Shown here: positions 1 to 6,383 of the stretch, in pieces
How the letters are laid out: each line of letters opens with the position of its first letter
Numbering within the stretch: the first letter of the stretch is position 1
Assembly: GCA_039180865.1 (NCBI GenBank)
Contig: JBCDCZ010000099.1
Location: 1-14,450, forward strand
Origin: JBCDCU01 sp039180865
GTDB lineage: Bacteria; Pseudomonadota; Alphaproteobacteria; Rhizobiales; JACESI01
DNA: 14,450 bases
Direction: 5' to 3'
Program-made: the position numbers and the translations under genes
The notes under the pieces: generated by a model
The model's input: only the letters and a program-made list of their open reading frames with translations
The model's database searches: none
Told to the model about the DNA's origin: nothing

Positions 1-165
1 CCCGCGGGATCTTGTGTAATCCAGAAAGGCTTCGGTGACGACGGCGCAAATCACATGGGTTCCGTGGTCCATTTGATTGGTGTTGCAAAAGCCGTCCCGA
101 AGAAACCCGGTCATTGGATCTGTGCAGCAGAATGCAAGTTCGCCGCCGAGTATGTTTTTGGCCAT
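1..165 (-). CDS. DUF2237 family protein, 5' part only (cut by window edge)
   Basis: This frame is open for 55 codons from an ATG at 165 down to the left edge, so the C-terminal half lies outside the window. The translation begins MAKNILGGELAFCCTDPMTG and continues with RDGFCNTNQMDHGTHVICAV, the typical start of DUF2237 proteins, including the conserved cysteines (positions 13, 14, 27, 40) and the Gly-Thr/Ser-His segment. DUF2237 proteins are small (about 120-130 residues), cytosolic and of unknown biochemical role. An AAAGGTG ribosome site lies about 9 bases before the ATG. The gene is divergent from the small gene at 268, and the roughly 100-base gap should hold both promoters. The family call rests on my recognition of the N-terminal motif. 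Confidence 0.85.
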   Translation of the reverse strand, partial: MAKNILGGELAFCCTDPMTGFLRDGFCNTNQMDHGTHVICAVVTEAFLDYTRSRG

Positions 166-267
166 CGCTGTACACCTTTCCGTTGTCGTTCCTGTTGATC
201 GGATCGTGGGGCTGACTGAACCGATCCCGACCCAACGACGTAGAACCTGTTATGGACACTTCAAGAC

Positions 268-492
268 ATGGATGACATGACCGATCACTGCGACTTTTCA
301 GAAGGCGAGATGAGCGAGATCGTCGAGATGGCGCTGTCGGACGAGGTCGGTTTTCACGACATCAAGGCGCAATACGGACTTGGCGAGAAAGACGTGAAGG
401 CGCTCATGAGACAAACGCTGAAGCCCGGCAGCTATCGAGCCTGGCGCAAGCGTGTGCGCACATTCTCCGACCGCCGTGCGCATTATAAGTGA
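268..492 (+). CDS. TIGR03643 / DUF2805 family small protein
   Basis: This is a 74-residue protein. The core (residues 14-70) has the family pattern: an acidic helix with IVEMALSDEVGFHDI, then QYGLGEKDVKALMR, then LKPGSYRAWRKRVR. The first part resembles a helix-turn-helix, with a basic WRKRV tail, but the function of the family is unknown. A second in-frame ATG three codons downstream (277) could be the true start, because neither ATG has a strong Shine-Dalgarno sequence. The gene stands alone, divergent from the DUF2237 gene. The length matches the family, so it appears intact. Confidence 0.8.
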   Translation: MDDMTDHCDFSEGEMSEIVEMALSDEVGFHDIKAQYGLGEKDVKALMRQTLKPGSYRAWRKRVRTFSDRRAHYK

Positions 493-691
493 GCGGCGGG
501 ATATCATTGGGGGCAAAGTGCGTCATGGAGGTCTGTGCCTCACTACGGCATCCCTGGGCTTTGAACTTGGGTCGCGGGTCTAGTACGCGGGAAGCTGGAT
601 GGAATGTATCTGGTGCTATCGAAGTATCTGCGGTTGGTTGGCTCATTCGTGAATAGATCTGCTGCCCAGACCATGATCTTCACCCAGTGCA

Positions 692-763
692 AAAGGGTTG
701 GTGACCCCTTTACAGATTGTGCCCGCCCCGCCAATTCTTTGTATGGGGCGGGCGGAAACGCCC
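692..763 (+). other. Cluster of three hairpins, two mutually exclusive
   Basis: Three inverted repeats lie side by side. AAAGGG (692-697) pairs with CCCTTT (706-711). GCCCGCCCC (721-729) pairs perfectly with GGGGCGGGC (745-753) across a 15-base loop. GGGCG (750-754) pairs with CGCCC (759-763) across a GAAA tetraloop. The last two share bases 750-753 and cannot form together. No T-tract follows, so this is not a standard terminator. It could be an extragenic palindrome or a structured leader about 255 bases upstream of the chaperone gene. Confidence 0.45.
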
Positions 764-973
764 ACCCTCAGGACAGGCACAATCTTCGGAAGGCACATAG
801 AAGAATAGGATAAGATCTAAGACCGCATTCCATTCCAGAGGCAATCGTAACGCTAGAGGCGGGTCAGCCTGTCCTCGCTCCTCCTTCCCACAAAACCTGT
901 CTCAAACGACACATCCGCTTTTTCAAATCCGTGGTTTTCTGTAGTCCATAAAGACGGGACCGGAAGACCCGGC

Positions 974-1010
974 GTTCAAGGTCGCCCGTCGTTCAGGGGA
1001 TAGTTCGGGA
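974..1010 (+). repeat. Three short GTTC-rich direct repeats before the chaperone start
   Basis: GTTCAAGG (974-981), GTTCAGGG (991-998) and GTTCGGGA (1003-1010) lie within 37 bases, and the last merges into the GGGAGG ribosome site (1007-1012). They could be regulator half-sites or chance repeats. The repeats are visible; any role is inference. Confidence 0.3.
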
Positions 1011-1017
1011 GGCACCA

Positions 1018-1509
1018 ATGACACCGGCAGACAATGCACGCAGGGTTCTTCATGAGTTCTCGGAAGCCTCAGGCATCGAGGATCTCACCGTCGATGAAGA
1101 CAATCGGGCCTTTCTGCTTTTTCAGAACGAATTCGGCCTCTTCATCGAAGTGAGCGAGGAAAAAGCGCTTGTGATGCTCTCCTCAAGCCTCGGCACGCCG
1201 AATGTCCCCGATGAGGCAGCCCTTTTCCGCCTTCTTCTGACCGTCAACGGGCTCTGGCGTGACAATACCATAACCTTCGGGATCGAGCCGCAATCGGGCT
1301 ATGTCGTGCAGATGTGCGCGCTACCCGCCGCCGATCTCACCCTTGAGACCTTTCAACAGGGGCTCGCAAACCACATTGAGGCGCTCGCGACCTTCCAGGC
1401 TATCGTCGACGGCGACGGGCAGGCGGGTCAGGCCGTCGCAGCTGAGGCGCAAGGCGGAGAAGAGGCCGATGTCGATCCGGCCCATATGACCTCCGCGATC
1501 CGCGTCTGA
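1018..1509 (+). CDS. CesT-like type III secretion chaperone
   Basis: This is a 163-residue acidic protein. Residues about 5-130 have the CesT/SycE (Tir chaperone) pattern: an amphipathic first helix (NARRVLHEFSEASGI), strands with LTVDEDNRAFLLF and FGLFIEVSEEKALVMLSSSL, an internal NGLW motif, a strand ending YVVQMCALP, and a closing helix rich in Glu and Leu. Such chaperones dimerise in the cytosol and keep a cognate effector or translocator competent for export. An Ala/Glu/Gly-rich tail (about 135-155) is longer than usual. A good ribosome site GGGAGG sits 5 bases before the ATG. The next gene starts 28 bases downstream, the usual chaperone-then-substrate order. The family call is by pattern; no apparatus gene is in the window. 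Confidence 0.75.
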   Translation: MTPADNARRVLHEFSEASGIEDLTVDEDNRAFLLFQNEFGLFIEVSEEKALVMLSSSLGTPNVPDEAALFRLLLTVNGLWRDNTITFGIEPQSGYVVQMCALPAADLTLETFQQGLANHIEALATFQAIVDGDGQAGQAVAAEAQGGEEADVDPAHMTSAIRV

Positions 1510-1537
1510 CGCGAACACATTTCAGGGAGACAACAAA

Positions 1538-3358
1538 ATGTCCGAACTCAACGTTTTCAAATCGCTGGAACAGCCCCAGGCCAATCTTACCGATTCCCTT
1601 GTTGATGCCGACACCAAGCCGCCGAAGCACACGATCGAGGAGTACAAAGAGCTTTCCAACAAGAACAGCAAAGGTGAGTTCCACCTCGATAAGAAAGGAA
1701 ATCTCTCCGTCTCCAATAAGAATGCGGTGTCGAATAAGTTCCAGTTCATGAACAAGCTGACGAACCCGAACAATCGCCAGCGCGCAATGGACGATTTCAA
1801 GCTTGCTCTGACCGATTATTTCAATGATCCCGCCAAGGCCAACGAAGTGTTCGACAAAGCGTGCGGCGGCAAGAAGAAGCTCGATACCTCTGATCTCAAC
1901 AAGATCTGGACGGAGCTTGGGCCGCTGGACCGCAAGCTCGACGATAGCGACAAGCAGCAGATCAAAACCGATCTTGCAAAGGTTGCAGGGGATGAAAGAC
2001 TCCACCAGGCGCTGGAACGCACCCATCCCGGCACGATGACAGCGCTTTACAAGCACGGCCTCAAAAAGCCGAAAAACATCGTCGGCTCGCTTCCGGTGGT
2101 GAGTACGGTCATGAAGGGCACGTCAGCTGCGGCAAGCAACACCGAGAAGAAGATGCTGAAGTCGCTGCGCGAGGATAATCAGCAGCAATTGAAGGCCGAC
2201 GCGCTCGTCGATACCACGCTCACGACGCTCGAGAAGCACTATCACCAAAAGCGCAATAATCAGGCGACGGGCGTCGCCCTCGATGTCGTGAAGACCGCTG
2301 CGACGACGCTGACCGGCGGGCTTTCTGAACTCGTGATGACGCCGATTGCCATGGCAGGTGAATACGCAATCGGCAAAACCGTCGAGGCCGGCCTCAACAA
2401 GGGCGGCGATTTGCAGGCCGATGCCAAGGTGAAGGGGGACGGCCTCGACGACAGCGTGAAGATCGGCGACGGCGATAACGTATCCGACCTTGACGATTAT
2501 AAGACCGCGCGCGGGCTTCTTCTTTATCTTGGACCGAAATCGAGCGTCGATGACATCAAGAAGGAAATCAACGAGCTGAAGACTGCAAGCGGCGACAATG
2601 ACGCGAAGATCGAGGCGCTTGAAACCAAACTAGAGCAGGAAGAAGCGCGGGTTGAATTGAAAAAGCGCTTCGGTTCCGCTCCCGATGAGGATCTTGTAAA
2701 GCGCGACCGGTTCGATAGCCCGACCGAGGACGACAAAGCGTGGGTTGCCGATCTGAAAGACCGCAAAAAGGTGAAAGCCGATGACGGTCTTGGCAAATAC
2801 ACCAAGATGAAGGACTCGAATTCCGATGAATTTGTGAAACCGAGCCTTCTGCGCGGGATCTTCCTTGCCGAGGGCTGGATCTCCGATGACACGCTGATGC
2901 GCGAGGTAAAACACGAGGCTAAAGAGCTCATCAAGCAGAAGACCATGGCCGTGAAGGACATGGTGGTGGATGTTCATCCTTACGGCAAATTCGAGGACGA
3001 ACTATCGATTTCGATTTCAGAGACAGAAAGCGAGAACAACGACAATGCGTTTGACATGTCGCCGATCAATCCGGATCCGGTGACGACCGGGACAGGAACC
3101 TCGAACAATGATCTCCTCCCTGAAGACGAGGTTGACGCGCTTTTCAACGCGCCAATGGACCAACCGAACGATTTGGCGAATGAGCCGGTTCAGCCGGCGA
3201 GCGTCAATCCGGTAAATCCGTTCCTCGATGTGAACGAGACGGACGAGGCGAACGATACAACGAACCCGTTTATCGGCGATGAGCCGAACCAGCCGGTGGG
3301 GGACACATCGGAGAATGTTTTCGATGACCTCATGAAAGAGACCGGCTCGAAGACGTAA
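1538..3358 (+). CDS. Candidate type III secreted effector with NPF-motif C-terminal tail
   Basis: This is a 606-residue protein I do not recognise. It is rich in Lys, Asp, Asn and Ser, with no Sec signal. Residues 1-110 are polar and low in structure, as expected for an export signal and chaperone-binding region. Residues about 110-240 look helical. Residues 243-285 are the only long hydrophobic stretch, with small residues (VVKTAATTLTGGLSELVM) that might touch a membrane. Residues 340-375 look like a coiled coil. Residues 485-599 contain no Lys or Arg and carry NAF (503), LFN (535), NPF (560), NPF (576) and NVF (593). NPF is the known ligand of eukaryotic EH domains. An AGGGAGA ribosome site lies 7 bases before the ATG, and the CesT-like gene is directly upstream. 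Gene reality is near certain; the secreted-effector role is inferred from the neighbour and composition. Confidence 0.7.
   Translation: MSELNVFKSLEQPQANLTDSLVDADTKPPKHTIEEYKELSNKNSKGEFHLDKKGNLSVSNKNAVSNKFQFMNKLTNPNNRQRAMDDFKLALTDYFNDPAKANEVFDKACGGKKKLDTSDLNKIWTELGPLDRKLDDSDKQQIKTDLAKVAGDERLHQALERTHPGTMTALYKHGLKKPKNIVGSLPVVSTVMKGTSAAASNTEKKMLKSLREDNQQQLKADALVDTTLTTLEKHYHQKRNNQATGVALDVVKTAATTLTGGLSELVMTPIAMAGEYAIGKTVEAGLNKGGDLQADAKVKGDGLDDSVKIGDGDNVSDLDDYKTARGLLLYLGPKSSVDDIKKEINELKTASGDNDAKIEALETKLEQEEARVELKKRFGSAPDEDLVKRDRFDSPTEDDKAWVADLKDRKKVKADDGLGKYTKMKDSNSDEFVKPSLLRGIFLAEGWISDDTLMREVKHEAKELIKQKTMAVKDMVVDVHPYGKFEDELSISISETESENNDNAFDMSPINPDPVTTGTGTSNNDLLPEDEVDALFNAPMDQPNDLANEPVQPASVNPVNPFLDVNETDEANDTTNPFIGDEPNQPVGDTSENVFDDLMKETGSKT
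3005..3355 (+). other. Basic-residue-free acidic tail with spaced NPF/NxF motifs
   Basis: This encodes residues 490-606 of the effector candidate. It is rich in Asp, Glu, Asn, Pro, Thr and Ser with no Lys or Arg until residue 600, which predicts disorder. Two exact NPF tripeptides lie 16 residues apart, each followed by a hydrophobic residue and a nearby Asp (NPFLD, NPFIGD). NAFD, LFNAP and NVFDDL look like degenerate copies. This spacing resembles multivalent endocytic adaptor tails; binding to a host partner is inference. Confidence 0.6.
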
Positions 3359-3439
3359 GCGCGGGTTTGGGTGTTCGGTTTTTGGGCGGAACTCTATAGA
3401 CACGGGTAGATTAGCCTTCGCGGCGCAGTTCTTCTGGAC

Positions 3440-3467
3440 CCCGGCCCAAATCCGCTCCGGGGCCGGG
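3440..3467. repeat. GC-rich palindrome (CCCGGCCC / GGGCCGGG)
   Basis: Perfect 8-base arms, CCCGGCCC (3440-3447) and GGGCCGGG (3460-3467), surround a 12-base loop. The context GGACCCCGGCCC...GGGCCGGGAATGC resembles the interspersed extragenic palindromes common in alphaproteobacteria. It lies about 80 bases after the effector stop and may help end its transcript. Confidence 0.5.
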
Positions 3468-3614
3468 AATGCAACGTGATGAAGTCCTCGCATTCCGATC
3501 ATCGTCGGGAGGCGCTCTCCTTACGTTCGATACCAGCCGCAGAGCCCCGTAGTATCCACTAGCTTCCCAGGCGGAGCCTATGCCGGGCTTGATCCTGGAA
3601 GCCGGGATCCGGTG

Positions 3615-3649
3615 CTTGGTTTCCGTGTCGTCGGAAACGCATTCCAAGG
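3615..3649. repeat. Hairpin GTTTCCG / CGGAAAC within a longer imperfect stem
   Basis: GTTTCCG (3619-3625) and CGGAAAC (3632-3638) form a perfect 7-base stem with a 6-base loop. CTTGG before it can pair with CCAAG near 3644-3648 after a bulge. It belongs to the same repeat-rich region as its neighbours. Confidence 0.4.
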
Positions 3650-3734
3650 TAAGATTGCGCTGAGTGGATGATCTTGACGATGTGTTGTCTTGGGACATCT
3701 CGCGCTTCTCGATGCGATGAGATCGTTTTTCCGG

Positions 3735-3962
3735 AGCCCGGGGATGCAAGTGGCGGGGTATGGGGTTTTGCAGCGCATATCCTGTTCGAAGCGCGCATTG
3801 AATCCGGTTGCTGGAGAGTGCGAACGCTCTCTGCCCCGCATTCCCGGGTCGAGCCCGGGAAGACGAGAGAGCTTTCGTCCCATTGGTTCCTCGGAAGTCT
3901 CACCGTAAAGAACACATTGCCCGACGCTGAGCCCCATACCCCGCAACCTGCCTCCCCGGGCA
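3735..3962. repeat. Imperfect ~40-base inverted repeat pair, MITE-like or paired REP
   Basis: The segment near 3736-3777 (GCCCGGGGATGCAAGTGGCG then GGGTATGGGG) closely matches the reverse complement of about 3922-3960 (GCCCGGGGAGGCAGGTTGCG then GGGTATGGGG), with a few mismatches. The two copies face each other about 145 bases apart. A third palindrome sits between them. This could be a small non-autonomous element or a back-to-back pair of extragenic repeats. I see no clear target-site duplication. Confidence 0.5.
3841..3861. repeat. Perfect palindrome TTCCCGGG-tcgag-CCCGGGAA
   Basis: Perfect 8-base arms with a 5-base loop lie between the two larger inverted copies. A related unit, CCCGGG-CATGA-CCCGGG, lies at 3955-3971. 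Both match the common alphaproteobacterial extragenic palindrome style. Confidence 0.55.
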
Positions 3963-4045
3963 TGACCCGGGTTCCAGACTTATCATCAACGCCGTACCTG
4001 TCCTGGATGATGACTCCGACTTAAGGATGTACCTCACGGCGATCT

Positions 4046-4759
4046 CTATTCGCGATAAAGCGCGACCGCATCTGCAACGAGGGCCGAATTGTCGGCAGCA
4101 AGATCGCCGTTGCGAAGATGCGCGCCATCTTCAAGCCCGATTCGCGTTGACCAACGCTCGCGCCGCGCACGCTCAACGAAATGCCAGACCGTTTCGTCAA
4201 AACCGTGGAGGAGGAGAGGGCGGCTGACCCCGGCCCGGTCGAGAACCCGGCAGATCCCGTCAACAATTGCGTTGCCCTCGGAAAGTGTGCCGTATTCGAT
4301 CTCAAGCAGAATACGAAAGGCACGCGCCCGCTGGGGTAGGGAGGCAAACCGCTCCGCATCAGCCACCGTTGCAAGCCCCGCCTCGATCCCGACGCCGATC
4401 CGGTCAAGGAGTGCCATCAAAATCGGCGCGTCCTCTTCGGCAAGATTGACGGAGGCGTAGTCTGGAAGGGCGCGCCAGGCGGCGATCCGTTCGCGGGTCT
4501 TATGGATGCTTCCTTCAATCCAGGCACCGGTGGAGACGCCAACGAGCGTACCCGGACAGCTTCTCCGTAAAGCCCGGATCACGCCATCGACTGCGGCGAG
4601 GCTTTCCCGGCCGGTTTCATCGCGGGGATGAACGTGAAGTTCGGCAGCACCCTGCGCGACGCAGCGCGCGCCGTCTGCGGCGATCTCATGAACGCTCACC
4701 GGCAAAGCGGGGTGAAAATCATTCGGCCGTGCGCCATTGAGGCATGCCTGGACAATCAT
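4046..4759 (-). CDS. BKACE / DUF849 family beta-keto acid cleavage enzyme, short form
   Basis: This 237-residue protein has the opening MIVQACLNGARPNDFHPALP and the metal-site motif HVHPRD (residues 42-47, with His42 and His44), GVSTGAWI (74-81), SVNLAEED (103-110), GIEAGLA (124-130) and RIGLEDG (206-212, with Glu210 as the likely third zinc ligand). In the characterised member Kce, a zinc site cleaves a beta-keto acid with acetyl-CoA. The substrate here cannot be told from sequence. The length is below the usual 270-310 residues, but all the motifs are present, so it is probably a natural short subgroup rather than a broken gene. A GAGG ribosome site is 7 bases upstream. No CoA-pathway genes are adjacent. 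Confidence 0.85.
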   Translation of the reverse strand: MIVQACLNGARPNDFHPALPVSVHEIAADGARCVAQGAAELHVHPRDETGRESLAAVDGVIRALRRSCPGTLVGVSTGAWIEGSIHKTRERIAAWRALPDYASVNLAEEDAPILMALLDRIGVGIEAGLATVADAERFASLPQRARAFRILLEIEYGTLSEGNAIVDGICRVLDRAGVSRPLLLHGFDETVWHFVERARRERWSTRIGLEDGAHLRNGDLAADNSALVADAVALYRE

Positions 4760-4878
4760 CGGGAGGCCTCATGATGGAAGGTGCCTGAAGATAGCCGGCT
4801 TCCGGTTGAGGTAAAGGGCTTGCCGCTCTTAAACCGGCTAATCCTCTATGCACTTCGTGCCGCACGTCGCCAATCGGC

Positions 4879-5991
4879 TTAATCCGGAAAGGCAAGATCC
4901 ACGGTCACATGCGCGCGCGGTGCGAAAGTAAACTCGCCTTCGACCTCCGCCGAGGATGGTCGTTCTCCGGGGCGCACAGCAACAAGTTTGATGATCTTTT
5001 TTCCGGGTTCAATCGGATAGCCGGGAACAAAAGTGCTGCGGGAATGCGACCGTGTTTCTCCGGCGGCGATATCGCCGATGATTTCATCATTCGCATAAAT
5101 CAGGATCTGGGCATCGCTCGGAACCGATCCTCGATTGACTTTCACCTTCACGCTCGCCCGGTTCGTCAGCTCCCGCATTTCATCAGCCCGCCTTCCAGGC
5201 GCACGCAATCCGAAAATCTCGAACAACTGGAAGATCAGGGAGCTGCCACCGGCAAGAATGAAGGCTGTCACAGCCTGTGTCAGCCAGCTCGACCGCTCGC
5301 GGGAATCGGAAAGTCCGAACTCATTGAGAACGGCCTTCAGCACATCGATATTGAAGCTGTAGACGATGATGAAGGAGACAAAGACGGCAATCGGGGTCTT
5401 GTAGCCGCGCCCTTCGTAGCGTTCCTGAAAAAACCGCCAATTGAAAAGGACGGAAAGGGCGGCTTCCAGAAAGATCGCAATCGTGAGGAGAAGGAGAAGC
5501 TGGGCGCCGATCACTTCCAGCTGCCCCGGAGTGTAGCGCACGCCCTGATTGAAATTCACAAGAAGCGTGACCGTCTCAGGCGCCGCTTCGCCGGTTTGGA
5601 CCCCGCCCGTTTGAACCTCAACCGTGATCAGAACCCGTTCCGGAATGTCATTCGGGTCGTCTGCTTCAAGGACAACGAATTTCTTGTTCTCCGTGATGGA
5701 GATCGCGCCGAAGCGCTCCGAAACGCTTGCGCCGATAAGCGTTGCACCCTCCGGGAAGCCTAAGGCGGCAAGGGGATCGAGCGTGATCAACCGGTCGAAC
5801 CGTGCGTCGATCTCTTCAAACTTTTGGGCATGGGCAATGGTAGAAAGAAAAGTGAGGCCGACCGCAATCAAGGTGAGCGCGATCGCGATTGGTTTGAGCG
5901 GCGCTGTCTGAAACGGCTTCTGGCTGACGCTAGGTTTCTTATCCACTGCCAATACTCCATCCCGATGGTTTGTCTTCAATACTCCATCCAT
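4879..5991 (-). CDS. Four-helix inner-membrane protein of unknown family
   Basis: This is a 370-residue protein with a polar leader (1-34), a hydrophobic segment at 35-55 ending in AHAQ (a signal peptide or uncleaved anchor), a periplasmic domain of about 100 residues (56-160), three membrane helices (about 163-184, 199-219, 238-260), a basic linker (262-280) and a beta-rich C-terminal domain (281-370). I do not recognise the family. The leader contains a doubled DGVL, reflecting a repeated CAATACTCCATCC in the DNA (5950-5962 and 5977-5989), so the true start may be internal. The annotated ATG has no good ribosome site. It is transcribed toward the BKACE gene, 119 bases away, with no clear functional link. 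It may be a sensor or scaffold. Confidence 0.75.
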   Translation of the reverse strand: MDGVLKTNHRDGVLAVDKKPSVSQKPFQTAPLKPIAIALTLIAVGLTFLSTIAHAQKFEEIDARFDRLITLDPLAALGFPEGATLIGASVSERFGAISITENKKFVVLEADDPNDIPERVLITVEVQTGGVQTGEAAPETVTLLVNFNQGVRYTPGQLEVIGAQLLLLLTIAIFLEAALSVLFNWRFFQERYEGRGYKTPIAVFVSFIIVYSFNIDVLKAVLNEFGLSDSRERSSWLTQAVTAFILAGGSSLIFQLFEIFGLRAPGRRADEMRELTNRASVKVKVNRGSVPSDAQILIYANDEIIGDIAAGETRSHSRSTFVPGYPIEPGKKIIKLVAVRPGERPSSAEVEGEFTFAPRAHVTVDLAFPD

Positions 5992-6383
5992 GCTCGCAAG
6001 ACGCGATCACAAATCATTAGAACGACAGGTTTTTTCTATGAAAGGTTTTCTGAAAGCCCCCACCAAAACCAGATGGGGTCCCGTTTAACCTTCCAGCAAT
6101 CGGTGTTTCGTCAAACGAAACCTCGCATGAAGATGGCCTGCTTGCAAAAAGTGCTTTGAATTGCAGGCACAACAATAGTGTGCCGCAATGATATGCAGCA
6201 AAAACCAATGAGTCTCATGATGTTCAATAGAATATACCGATAGATATACTTTAATGCAATCTGTGGTTGATGTGTCACACAGATGGCAAAATCAAACAGT
6301 CCATAATAATGATGTTGCTTTTATTACAAACGACCGCTTAGCTTATGAACCATAATAGGTTTTACACAACATGATTCGCGGAA
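5992..6383. promoter_or_regulatory. A/T-rich divergent intergenic region
   Basis: This 392-base gap between the membrane-protein gene and the lipoprotein operon has no supported gene. It is visibly richer in A/T than its surroundings, especially from 6200 to 6375. It contains the GTTTCGT/ACGAAAC palindrome, a TGTGT-C-ACACA palindrome at 6271-6281, and a possible promoter for the lipoprotein gene with TATACT (6245-6250) 16 bases after TTCAAT (6223-6228). The promoter match is weak. Confidence 0.45.
6105..6121. promoter_or_regulatory. Palindrome GTTTCGT-caa-ACGAAAC, operator candidate
   Basis: Perfect 7-base arms with a 3-base centre lie in the divergent intergenic region, about 115 bases before the membrane-protein start and 260 before the lipoprotein start. 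No T-tract follows, so an operator is more likely than a terminator. The regulator is unknown. Confidence 0.4.

Larger units (their letters stand above)
493..1017. other. Non-coding stretch upstream of the chaperone gene
   Basis: I see no convincing gene on either strand here: the small open frames carry no recognisable motif. The stretch contains the GC-rich hairpins at 692-763, a weak TGTC-N6-GACA palindrome near 899-912, and three GTTC-containing repeats just before the chaperone start. It must contain the promoter of the 1018-3358 unit, but I could not pick a convincing -35/-10 pair or a rhizobial tts-box. Confidence 0.6.
3359..4045. other. Long intergenic region with palindromic repeats, no gene
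   Basis: I see no supported coding region between the effector candidate and the BKACE gene. Both strands have open frames up to 134 codons, but these come from the high G+C palindromes and have repetitive, motif-free translations. No clear T-tailed terminator follows the effector; the hairpin at 3440-3467 may serve that purpose. The separate palindromes are listed individually. Confidence 0.6.

Noticed and set aside
77..280. 67-codon plus-strand frame at the left end
   Set aside because: It is antisense to the clear DUF2237 gene and crosses the divergent promoter region.
493..1017. Search for a rhizobial tts-box upstream of the chaperone gene
   Set aside because: A GTCAGC match occurs near 866 but the required repeated box structure is absent.
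1838..1910. EF-hand-like segment in the effector candidate (VFDKACGGKKKLDTSDL)
   Set aside because: The helix-loop-helix outline is suggestive, but the loop has two extra residues and lacks the acidic ligands, so calcium binding is not supported.
1400..2056. A 218-codon minus-strand frame overlapping the chaperone and effector genes
   Set aside because: It is opposite two well-supported genes and gives a motif-free Leu/Val/Gly-rich translation.
3559..3963. 134-codon minus-strand frame in the repeat-rich intergenic region
   Set aside because: It is built from the palindromic repeats and lacks a ribosome site or recognisable motif.
4792..4840. TAGCCGG / CCGGCTA inverted repeat between the BKACE and membrane-protein genes
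   Set aside because: The arms are 7 bases but the loop is 35 bases with no T-tract, so a terminator or operator role is not supported.
4909..5763. A 284-codon plus-strand frame opposite the membrane-protein gene
   Set aside because: The minus-strand frame has clear membrane helices and domains; this one shows none.
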